Below, piece by piece: positions 57,500 through 64,000 of a DNA stretch of 64,000 bases. Origin of the DNA: Pseudomonas baetica (lineage in GTDB: Bacteria; Pseudomonadota; Gammaproteobacteria; Pseudomonadales; Pseudomonadaceae); the NCBI RefSeq assembly GCF_019733355.1, contig NZ_JAIHLQ010000006.1:62001-126000 (forward strand). The letters are read 5' to 3'. The notes under the pieces were generated by a model, which did no database searches, was not told where the DNA came from, and was given only the letters and a program-made list of their open reading frames with translations. A program made the translations under genes and the position numbers. Positions within the stretch are counted from its first letter, which is position 1, and the number at the start of each line of letters is the position of its first letter.

Positions 57500-58033
57500 T
57501 TACTGCTCAATAGAGATGACAAGCCGGTCCGTCGGATCGAAGGCGAACCCCAGGCTCTCATATACCGGGATAGCACCTGCTGCAGGCTCCTGGACCTCGA
57601 TCTCCGTACAACCGATCATAAGGGCGTAGTTCTCGATTGCGGTCAGCGCCAGCGCAGCCACGGCACCTCGTAGGGGGTGCGACTTGTCTGGCTTGCCCTC
57701 GAGAATCACGATCTTGATGCAGATCTTGCTCTTTCGAGGTGTGGCGTAGCAGAGCCCACAGAGCTCCTGACCAAACCATAGCGAAAGATCGAAGCCGCGC
57801 GTGTCGTCCTGCTTCCAATGATGCACATCGTACCAAGGATAGAGGGTAGCCTCATCACCCCAAAGGTCCGAGGCTTCGATCTCCACTGGCGTGATGCTAT
57901 CGAAGCGGATTTGAGTAGTGTCTATTCCCCGGGCCTTAAGGTTCTCGTTTGAGTGCGCCAGCGCCTGGGCTGCCTTGCGTGCTTCAGACCTCAGGATCTG
58001 GTAGCGGTATTCGTTGCCACGATTCTTGGACAT
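57500..58033 (-). CDS. GNAT-like acetyltransferase, 177 aa
   Basis: A central sheet (GFDLSLWFGQELCGLCYATP; KICIKIVILEG) is followed by the helix HPLRGAVAALALTAIENYA and EIEVQEPAAGAIPVYESLGF, the usual GNAT C-terminal half. The acetyl-CoA loop is degenerate (LRGAVA instead of RGxGxG), so activity is uncertain. First gene of a two-gene unit. Confidence 0.65.
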   Translation of the reverse strand: MSKNRGNEYRYQILRSEARKAAQALAHSNENLKARGIDTTQIRFDSITPVEIEASDLWGDEATLYPWYDVHHWKQDDTRGFDLSLWFGQELCGLCYATPRKSKICIKIVILEGKPDKSHPLRGAVAALALTAIENYALMIGCTEIEVQEPAAGAIPVYESLGFAFDPTDRLVISIEQ

Positions 58034-58131
58034 TGGTAACCAGCAGCGGGATTCGGATCGTGGCTAGGATAACGGCTTTTCTATACTTTCACAGGGGTTG
58101 CGCGACGTGCCTGACTGGGGATGTGGCGGGA

Positions 58132-58162
58132 AACGGACATTTCCTGCTGGTGGATGTCCGTT
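58132..58162 (-). terminator. possible terminator (AACGGACAT hairpin)
   Basis: AACGGACAT / ATGTCCGTT arms around a 13-base loop, with TTT following on the minus strand. Same arms as the hairpin at 29258-29288. Lies 76 bases past the 58238 stop. Confidence 0.55.
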
Positions 58163-58237
58163 CTCCTTCCTAAGTCCGCCCCCAGCTATTCAGCCGCTTA
58201 CAGAGGAATTGAACCGGAGTTAGCCGGCGACTCCGAC

Positions 58238-58864
58238 TTAAGAATGGTCGGTGCAATCGCAACGTAAGTGGTGGTCTTCTTGCTGGCGGACATCTTCAAG
58301 ATCCCGGGCAACCTCATGCATGAACTCTTCGAGCTCGATTTCACCCAGCCCACCGATATGGCGCTTGTAAGACTCATGGATCTTTACAGCTGCAACAGTT
58401 GGCAGGTCCTGGTTTCTCCATGAATGGAAAAAGTCCTCATCAAAAGAAAACGTAGCAACCGCGGCTTCGGCACAGGTCATTTGCATCAGGTCGGCAATCG
58501 CGCGAGTAACTGCGGCCATCCATTGGGAATAGGGAAGAACCAGCGGTTTGACTGGTGGTAGCCAGTGCGACTGCATCACCTCGATAGATCCGTCGTGATA
58601 GTTCTTGTAGTAGAGCTCTGAATACATCTCGTACGCGAGATTGTAATGGTCCTCCAGCAAGGGAACATCCTGCAGCAGGAGAGGGGCAACAGGGCCGTAG
58701 TGGCGGTGGGAAAGCACGTCGTTCGAAGCGAGCTCATCTACTGCGTTGCAAGCGGCCTGGTACGCGGTATCGACCTGAGGTTCCGATGCTCCAATGGCTT
58801 CGAGAACGAGGTAGTCCGTCCACAGGAAGCGGGCGACGAGGGCTTCACGGAATGCTGCGTTCAT
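58238..58864 (-). CDS. hypothetical protein, paralogue of 54279-54914
   Basis: 208 residues, ATG at 58864 set by the promoter. Shares MNAAFREALVARFLW, LASNDVLSHRHYGPVAPLLL and YSQWMAAVTRAIADLM with 54279-54914. His/Asp/Cys-rich C-terminus (QQEDHHLRCDCTDHS) is specific to this copy. Confidence 0.75.
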   Translation of the reverse strand: MNAAFREALVARFLWTDYLVLEAIGASEPQVDTAYQAACNAVDELASNDVLSHRHYGPVAPLLLQDVPLLEDHYNLAYEMYSELYYKNYHDGSIEVMQSHWLPPVKPLVLPYSQWMAAVTRAIADLMQMTCAEAAVATFSFDEDFFHSWRNQDLPTVAAVKIHESYKRHIGGLGEIELEEFMHEVARDLEDVRQQEDHHLRCDCTDHS

Positions 58865-58894
58865 AATTTGTCTCCAGAGACTTGAGTTGTTCAA

Positions 58895-58930
58895 TGGAGC
58901 AATCATGGGTGGCCTTTGCGTGTGCCAGAA
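58895..58930 (-). promoter_or_regulatory. TTCTGGCAC-type promoter
   Basis: Exact TTCTGGCACA at 58930-58921, ATGATT at 25-30, TCCATT initiator, +1 near 58895; leader 31 nt. Confidence 0.75.
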
Positions 58931-58960
58931 GCAGGCACCACTTCTGGATCGCTAGGGGAT

Positions 58961-59608
58961 CTACAAGGCTGCGCTCTTCGAAACCGCAGATGGGGTGTCG
59001 TTTGCTATGTGGTGGCGCAGGCCAATCAACCCCAATGCTGGGACCCATATGCCTACGAAGTCGGAAAGCAGCTGTGCCCACTGGATGTATCCCCGAGGAG
59101 GACCTTCATAAACATATTCGTGAGGCTGGATCCCCACCTCCCATGTGAGTGACCAAATCCACATCATTCCTGCACTCATGAGCGCTGCTTGCGTCGGCCG
59201 GGTAAGTGAAGGCCATTCCTTCACATACTGCCGCAACATGACTGAGCCTATGAGGTAGAAAGGGATGACGATGGTGCAGATGAACTTTCGCAAGCCATGC
59301 TCCATCTGGAAAGGCATCCAAGCGGGCCATGACAGGAACAGAGGAAATCCACACAGGCCCGCCAATGCAACCACAATGTTGGCGCGACGGCCTCGTTGCG
59401 TGGCAAACGACCGGATCAGAGCCCACCCTGCCAGGGTGCAGCCTGCGAACCCCACGCAGTGTGCAAGCTCCCTTGGACCAAAGCCCCAGGCTGGGTTTGA
59501 ACCGACGAAATACATCGTTGCGAAGGGTCGGGTGACTGCAATATCAAAGCCGAGGGCAATCAGCATCACGCCGAAACATCCTACAGCCAATATCTTTCCT
59601 GAATTCAT
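58961..59608 (-). CDS. polytopic membrane protein, 215 aa
   Basis: ATG at 59608. Five to six hydrophobic segments (e.g. ILAVGCFGVMLIALGFDIAV, FICTIVIPFYLIGSVML, LLSDFVGIWVPALGLIGL). Follows the proteasome-like fusion after 68 bases and may be its partner. Not recognised. Confidence 0.7.
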   Translation of the reverse strand: MNSGKILAVGCFGVMLIALGFDIAVTRPFATMYFVGSNPAWGFGPRELAHCVGFAGCTLAGWALIRSFATQRGRRANIVVALAGLCGFPLFLSWPAWMPFQMEHGLRKFICTIVIPFYLIGSVMLRQYVKEWPSLTRPTQAALMSAGMMWIWSLTWEVGIQPHEYVYEGPPRGYIQWAQLLSDFVGIWVPALGLIGLRHHIANDTPSAVSKSAAL

Positions 59609-59676
59609 TTGCTCGAATAGCCCTTGTGCTGTGCACGTCCGAGGATCTTGCCTGAGCGGGGGCATTAAATTCCTGA

Positions 59677-60858
59677 CTATGGATTCTGACTCGCTTGAAT
59701 TCGCTCAATGATTACCTGGTGGCGGGAGAAGTTTCGGATCATGTAGTTGACCGTCAGCAGAGTTGCCGTGTACCCAAGACTAACGCCGATCGTGCCTGCA
59801 ATAAGCAAGGGCCAGTCGTAGGGGGCTTGAGAAAAGAGTGTCAGCGCGGCGAGCAAGCTACCCAGCGTTAAGCTGGCCCCTAGATGTACCGCATTTCGCG
59901 GGCGGCTTACCCAAGGCCACTTTATGCGCAGCATAATCAGAGCGAAAACTGTGAGGAAGTAGAGCAGGATTAGGGGTGTCAACCGGTGTGCCTCAAGAAA
60001 GCTCTGACTCACACTCCAAACTAGCAGTAACGCCATCACCCCAATAGGCACCAGGTGATATTTGGCTCCTTTGGTGTCCCAGAGAGATGTGAGTATCGAG
60101 GATACTGTGGCCACGATCCCAGCCATGCTGAGCGCGACTAACAGCATCTGAGCGCCCCCTGTAAACCCGCCAGTCTGGAAGGCAATGCCACCCACTGCGG
60201 TGAGCCCCCCACCGATGAGTGCGATGGATCGAGTAATCACCCGATTCAGACGCTGTGGGTCTCTGAGGGTTGTGCATGACTGCCGCGCGCGTTTTATTGT
60301 GGGACTGGACGTCCGATCAACATAGTCGATGGAGAAATTGGTTTCCGAATCTGTGTGCCGAGCCGCTTCAATAATGCTCTTGATCCCGTTTTGGCCTGCG
60401 TCCAGGCACGGCTGCGCAACTTGGGCACCTGCACCGATCGCAGTCGGGTGGGCAGTGACGTCGCTGATATCGACGGGTTTTCCGGGGAACACCTTGAGGC
60501 GCCAGCAGTGACTTTCAGTCAGGATTAGAAACGATGCGTCCTGATTATGGATTCCAAGAATAGCCGTTGCGTGGGCCGCGAGATCGGCCTCCAGCGGAGT
60601 TGAAGGCCTAGTGGTACCAGCAGGCAGGTTCCGGTCAAGCAGGTAGTCAACAATCAGGTTGCTTACTAGAACGTTTCCGGATGCGCCCACGGCGACGATA
60701 GGCGAGAGCTCAAACGTGAGGGGTTTAACTGGGACCCAAAGCTTGGATTTCAGTGACCAATCCCGTTGGGCGATGTAGCCGGTCTGCACCATCGCTGCGC
60801 TGTCACTCACCAAAGTGTCGGCGCTGAGGGTTTTCAGATCCCATGTGATCGTTGTCAA
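59677..60858 (-). CDS. HslV/proteasome-like Ntn-hydrolase domain fused to a membrane domain
   Basis: 393 residues. The first 185 follow the Ntn-hydrolase layout of HslV-like phage and plasmid proteins: MTTITWDLKTLSADTLVSD with Thr at position 2, LSPIVAVGASGNVLV, HPTAIGAGAQVAQPCLDAG, and IIEAARHTDSETN. Residues 205-375 contain about six membrane segments (ITRSIALIGGGLTAVGGIAF, LLLVALSMAGIVATVS, GVMALLLVWSV, LILLYFLTVFALIML, LGSLLAALTLF, LLIAGTIGVSLGYTATLL). Removal of Met would expose the catalytic Thr. HslU-type unfoldase is not nearby. The tethered arrangement is unusual and its substrate unknown. Confidence 0.75.
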   Translation of the reverse strand: MTTITWDLKTLSADTLVSDSAAMVQTGYIAQRDWSLKSKLWVPVKPLTFELSPIVAVGASGNVLVSNLIVDYLLDRNLPAGTTRPSTPLEADLAAHATAILGIHNQDASFLILTESHCWRLKVFPGKPVDISDVTAHPTAIGAGAQVAQPCLDAGQNGIKSIIEAARHTDSETNFSIDYVDRTSSPTIKRARQSCTTLRDPQRLNRVITRSIALIGGGLTAVGGIAFQTGGFTGGAQMLLVALSMAGIVATVSSILTSLWDTKGAKYHLVPIGVMALLLVWSVSQSFLEAHRLTPLILLYFLTVFALIMLRIKWPWVSRPRNAVHLGASLTLGSLLAALTLFSQAPYDWPLLIAGTIGVSLGYTATLLTVNYMIRNFSRHQVIIERIQASQNP

Positions 60859-60880
60859 AAAGCACCTGCGATGAAGTTGA

Positions 60881-60914
60881 TGGGAAAGTTGACACGGTCA
60901 CTGAGGTGCCAGGT
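60881..60914 (-). promoter_or_regulatory. TTCTGGCAC-type promoter (ACCTGGCAC variant)
   Basis: ACCTGGCAC at 60914-60906, CAACTT in the -10 position, CCCATC with its A at 60881; leader about 23 nt to 60858. Confidence 0.55.
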
Positions 60915-60936
60915 AGGGGCTGCTGCGGCTGGCCTG

Positions 60937-61167
60937 TTATTCAGCCGGGAAATATTCCAGAGTTTCTGTATCAAAGCGAGTGTTGATAGCGTTCATTACC
61001 GCCTCTTCAAAGCTTTGGCCCTTCGCGTTGCACCAGCCGAAGCCTTCAACGTGCCAAACGGAGCGGTGTTGTTTGTAGGTGTGGTCGCGGTTGAAGTCGA
61101 TTTGAACGGAAGCGAATCGACTCCGCTCATGCAACCACTCCCAGCATTTTTGCATATTGTTGGTCAT
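60937..61167 (-). CDS. hypothetical protein, 76 aa
   Basis: AGGACAAATC precedes the ATG at 61167. Trp/His/Arg-rich (CWEWLHERSRFASVQIDF, SVWHVEGFGWCNAKG) with a C-terminal helix. Third gene of the 61670-60937 operon. Not recognised. Confidence 0.7.
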   Translation of the reverse strand: MTNNMQKCWEWLHERSRFASVQIDFNRDHTYKQHRSVWHVEGFGWCNAKGQSFEEAVMNAINTRFDTETLEYFPAE

Positions 61168-61189
61168 GATTTGTCCTGTCCGCGGCTGG

Positions 61190-61396
61190 TTATTGCGGTG
61201 CCGTATCCCGAAGTTGTGTGGTGCGGAACATAGTTGCAGATGCGAGGTGTGCCCAGTCCCGAGGTGTGACCTCGAGGCAGTCGCTTTCAAACAGCTGGTT
61301 GATGGTGTCGATTAGTGCGGAAAGAGCCTCCTCTGTTGGTGCGCTCTCTACGGCCTCAAGGGCCTCATCGAAGTCACAAAATGTCAGGGTGGCCAT
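61190..61396 (-). CDS. hypothetical protein, 68 aa
   Basis: AAGGAAAAGGA upstream. Acidic helical protein (FDEALEAVESAPTEEALSALID) with a short basic end. Second gene of the operon. Not recognised. Confidence 0.7.
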   Translation of the reverse strand: MATLTFCDFDEALEAVESAPTEEALSALIDTINQLFESDCLEVTPRDWAHLASATMFRTTQLRDTAPQ

Positions 61397-61436
61397 TCCT
61401 TTTCCTTGTAGGCTGTTTGACTGGTTTCTTGTTGGT

Positions 61437-61670
61437 TCACACCCGCCGAACGATGTCGTTTATGCATTCGACATTCGAATAGAGGCGCCCGCTGCGATGC
61501 CAGCTTTCAGCGATCGCCGCACTATCCTCACCATAGAAGCCGTTGCAGTCGAAGCTGTGGCGCTGGGTTGCACGGACTACCGTGACGCGTTCGCCGCCCC
61601 GAGTGATGTACGCACCTGGTTCGGTGATGACTGCCGGAAGGGATACGAGGGGCCAAAGGTAGACGGACAT
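61437..61670 (-). CDS. hypothetical protein, 77 aa
   Basis: GGAGTGCTCGCA upstream; start at 61670 set by the promoter. Segment GAYITRGGERVTVVRATQRHS, then SWHRSGRLYSNVECINDIV resembles a small recurring plasmid/phage family. First gene of the operon. Confidence 0.7.
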   Translation of the reverse strand: MSVYLWPLVSLPAVITEPGAYITRGGERVTVVRATQRHSFDCNGFYGEDSAAIAESWHRSGRLYSNVECINDIVRRV

Positions 61671-61691
61671 TGCGAGCACTCCATAAGCTGA

Positions 61692-61727
61692 TGTGCCTAT
61701 GTTGTAGGCGACTGATGTGTGCCAGAA
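61692..61727 (-). promoter_or_regulatory. TTCTGGCAC-type promoter
   Basis: Exact TTCTGGCACA at 61727-61718, AACATA at 25-30, ACATC initiator, +1 near 61692; leader 22 nt. Drives the three-gene unit to 60937. Confidence 0.75.
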
Positions 61728-61919
61728 GCTACCAATGACGATAATTTCCATTCCCGCTGTGAGAGTGCGGCGATTTACGCCCGGTCCATTATCTTGGATC
61801 TGTCCTGATGAGATGAGATCCACCAACCGAACAGTCAGCTTTGGGGCGCCTGATGGTGGTGCAGCGCTACCGAAAGCCTGTCAGGGCAATATTTAACATT
61901 TCCCCAACAGGCGGTTCAG

Positions 61920-63092
61920 TTATGACTTAACGGAGCTGCGGGTAAGCCAGGTAGCCATAGAGATATCCTCAAGGGCGTATTCACCGCGGTTTGCCTTCCA
62001 GACCAGCTCTTTGTCCCGCAGCACGTCTAAGGCCTTCTGAACGTTCGGGGTTGAGGCGTTGGCGTCGACTTGTGCGAGTTCGAGTTTACGGTTCACGGCC
62101 TGAAATGTTTGATCTGAGAAGGGCACGAATGGCTGCTTGCTGATAGCACGCTCAGCCATGACCTCAAGAACCGCTTGTTGGATAGGGGAAAGCCCGTTAA
62201 AGGCGCTCTCGTAGTCACTCCACACTCCTGCTTGGTGGTTCAGCGCGCCTGTGCGCAGTAGCTCGCCAAGGTTGCTGGCCTCACCTAGACCGACGCTTAC
62301 CTCAGTGAGGAGCTGATTCAACATCTCAGGCCGGTGTCCAACAAGGTCGAATGCGTCAGCTAAATCCTCAACGCTAAACTGATTGCTGGATGCGAGGCGG
62401 GCATTCCAGATTTCCGTTGCGAACGCGACAAAGTCTTTGCCCAGCAATGGGAATGGAGTGATGTTGGCGCCGTAGAACGGCTGCTTGCTCTTGAGCACCA
62501 GGTTGGCCAACTTGTCTCTACTCGAGCCAGTGAAGACTAAGCGCAGCCCGTCGTCCCCCACGCCGCTGTTGAGGTGATCACGCGCAGCCTTGAGGGCGAA
62601 CATGGTATTCAACCCACTCTCGCTGTTCAGAGCATGCTGAGCTTCGTCAATGATAAGTACGATCAATTGACCTGAGACCCGGTGAAGCACGTCCAGCGCC
62701 TTTGCAAGGGTGGTGCCCGCCGGCAAGTGAGGCTTTGAGAAATCCCAGCTGAGGGTCCGTAACAGGTTGATCTTCTCGATGCCGATCTTCTTGGCGGCCT
62801 TACTCATGGCGCTATCGAATTCCCCTAGGGCTGAGCCGATCACTCCAGCTATCAGTTCGGCCGGGTCAGTTTCGCGATTGGCCCAAAGGTCGACATACAC
62901 TGCAAGCCAGCCCCGCGTTTCACATTCGGGGATGAAATCGTTTCTGAGGAAAGTGCTCTTGCCAGTGCGCCGAGGCGCGGCCAGGAACAGGCCTGAGCTA
63001 TAATCGACAAACGACTCACCGGCGACATCTCGTGCCAGAGATTCTGCAAGCGCAGGGCGTTGGAAGATAGGGCGTTTCTGACTGATGCTCAT
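61920..63092 (-). CDS. AAA-type ATPase (archaeal-ATPase-like), 390 aa
   Basis: Walker A LAAPRRTGKSTFL near residue 43 and Walker B VLIIDEAQHAL near residue 150, then a sensor-like LVFTGSSRDKL. The C-terminal 120 residues (LSPIQQAVLEVMAERAISKQP, RGEYALEDISMATWL) look like a winged helix. This is the layout of stand-alone P-loop NTPases common on plasmids and in defence loci. No partner gene is evident. A palindromic operator lies just upstream. Confidence 0.8.
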   Translation of the reverse strand: MSISQKRPIFQRPALAESLARDVAGESFVDYSSGLFLAAPRRTGKSTFLRNDFIPECETRGWLAVYVDLWANRETDPAELIAGVIGSALGEFDSAMSKAAKKIGIEKINLLRTLSWDFSKPHLPAGTTLAKALDVLHRVSGQLIVLIIDEAQHALNSESGLNTMFALKAARDHLNSGVGDDGLRLVFTGSSRDKLANLVLKSKQPFYGANITPFPLLGKDFVAFATEIWNARLASSNQFSVEDLADAFDLVGHRPEMLNQLLTEVSVGLGEASNLGELLRTGALNHQAGVWSDYESAFNGLSPIQQAVLEVMAERAISKQPFVPFSDQTFQAVNRKLELAQVDANASTPNVQKALDVLRDKELVWKANRGEYALEDISMATWLTRSSVKS

Positions 63093-63103
63093 GCTATATC
63101 CTC

Positions 63104-63144
63104 AAATATCCGACACGCTATAATCTATAGTGTAGCGGATATTT
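63104..63144 (-). promoter_or_regulatory. 19-bp inverted repeat upstream of the ATPase gene
   Basis: Arms 63104-63122 and 63126-63144 match at 16 of 19 positions around a 3-base centre, with AAATATCCG outer ends and CTATA inner ends. AT-rich, 12 bases from the ATG, overlapping the likely -10 region: a repressor operator by position. Confidence 0.7.
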
Positions 63145-63249
63145 CGAGATATTCAGAGTCGGCGTCCAAAATCACCAGGCTACGGGTGAGACTCTGGTCA
63201 AGCCTCGGTATGGCGGATAGACCGCGTCGACATAAACAGCCGCGGTCGA

Positions 63250-63627
63250 TCATTGCTTTAGCGCTGCGATCAGTTGAATTGTCGCGGTTGCTTTACGGGA
63301 ACTGTGGATACACGACATTGCAACAGGTGTCACGGTGGCGACCACGACGGCGCAGCAGGCTGCCCACCCTCCAGCGACGTAAGTGCCAATTGCAGCCAAC
63401 ACCAGCCCTATAACGAAATATGCCTCACGCCTGTTGAAAATGTTGGCAAAACCTTTGTTCTTTCGGGCCATTGCTTCAAGGGTCGCTCTCAATTGCGCCT
63501 GCTCTTTAGGCTGCACCTGGTTAACCTTTTTCTTAGCCGCTGAAATGGCTTGATTCTGGTCGACGCGATAAAGCGAGTAAAACTCAGCGTTCATCCATAC
63601 GATGAAGTCTTGGGAAGGGGGGCGCAT
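63250..63627 (-). CDS. small membrane protein, 125 aa
   Basis: A charged helical N-terminal half (QAQLRATLEAMARKNKGFANI) followed by two hydrophobic segments (AYFVIGLVLAAIGTYVAGGW, AACCAVVVATVTPVAM) and a polar tail. Not recognised. Confidence 0.65.
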   Translation of the reverse strand: MRPPSQDFIVWMNAEFYSLYRVDQNQAISAAKKKVNQVQPKEQAQLRATLEAMARKNKGFANIFNRREAYFVIGLVLAAIGTYVAGGWAACCAVVVATVTPVAMSCIHSSRKATATIQLIAALKQ

Positions 63628-63729
63628 TGGTGGGTTTAACTCCGTGGTGCGGGATGTGCCCGTTCTGAACAGTGCACTGCTCGCAAGATGGTCATAGGTG
63701 CTTTGCTTATGAAGCCTTAACTATGGCTT

Positions 63730-63957
63730 TTAACCGTTTCGCAGGGCACGGTCGTGCTCGATCAGTGCAGCAGCTTTCGACTTGAGGTGCCCCTCCGGCC
63801 AGGTCTCGCATTTTGACCGCAGCAAGAATCCCAGCCCGCGGAGGGTGGGTTTAGGGGTGTCGATGCCAAGATCCTGACAGACCCTGCAGGCCACGATTCC
63901 AGTATCGGGGAAGTATTTGACGATCGATGTCTTGTGGTTGCAGCAGGTGCATTCCAT
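63730..63957 (-). CDS. zinc-binding small protein, 75 aa
   Basis: ATG at 63957 (a TTG two codons earlier is less likely). MECTCCNHKTS and VACRVCQDLG give two CxxC-type pairs, a zinc ribbon. C-terminal helix basic. Not recognised beyond that. Confidence 0.7.
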   Translation of the reverse strand: MECTCCNHKTSIVKYFPDTGIVACRVCQDLGIDTPKPTLRGLGFLLRSKCETWPEGHLKSKAAALIEHDRALRNG

Positions 63958-64000
63958 GTCCAATCATTCCTTTCAAGGCGCAAGTGCGGGTTTAGCAGGC

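Noticed and set aside
2450..61727. TGGCAC blocks read as sigma54 (-24/-12) promoters
   Set aside because: Sigma54 sites need GC ten bases after GG (TGGCAC-N5-TTGC). None of the aligned sites has it at that spacing; conservation lies instead at 25-30 and around 36.

Overview
The window looks like accessory DNA of a very large conjugative-type plasmid from a Pseudomonas or close relative. This rests on the moderate-to-high GC, Pseudomonas-like Shine-Dalgarno sites, many short tightly packed genes of unknown function, a ParB-like protein, an SRAP protein, and no rRNA, tRNA, ribosomal-protein or virion genes. No replication, transfer or partition module is complete here, so the megaplasmid assignment is inference. 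No insertion sequence or CRISPR array was recognised.

Layout. 1-8.4 kb: mostly minus-strand small genes, including RMF-like, NADAR and SspA/GST-like proteins, a VbhA-like small protein and a PLD-type nuclease, with plus-strand exceptions at 1, 4.6 and 6.5-7.0 kb (one a GNAT). 8.5-10.8 kb: plus-strand cluster (Cys-His-Asp papain-like protein, exported ankyrin protein). 10.8-16 kb: DUF6283, ParB-like and SRAP proteins. 16-20 kb: a four-gene minus operon, a CPBP protease and a decayed HAD hydrolase. 20-26.5 kb: a minus-strand run of nearly monocistronic genes ending in a 608-residue DndC-like PP-loop protein. 26.7-28.8 kb: plus-strand cluster. 28.8-40 kb: mixed, with a P-loop ATPase, a DUF4262 protein, a MazG-like protein and zinc proteins. 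40-42.7 kb: plus-strand small-gene cluster with a large hairpin leader. 42.7-48.5 kb: HNH protein and a region of segmental duplication, with three intact paralogues, two decayed copies and an inserted Ig-like secreted protein. 49-61.7 kb: more minus-strand small operons, including DUF2591-like, DUF262 and GNAT proteins and a proteasome-like domain fused to a membrane domain. 61.9-64 kb: AAA-type ATPase behind a palindromic operator.

The most striking feature is one shared promoter design found about 38 times. It has a conserved TTCTGGCAC block, a 17-bp spacer from its first six bases to a weak -10 hexamer (pattern nAnnnT followed by G), and a CATC-type initiator about 36 bases from the block's first base. 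It usually lies 20-40 nt upstream of a small gene or short operon, on both strands. The -10 and initiator geometry is sigma70-like, but the -35 block is not a sigma70 -35 element. This implies a dedicated sigma factor or activator and one regulon covering most of the window. Aligning start codons to this element corrected many gene starts.

Gene functions were recognised by eye from motifs; no database search was run. Most genes are genuinely uncharacterised and are described as such.
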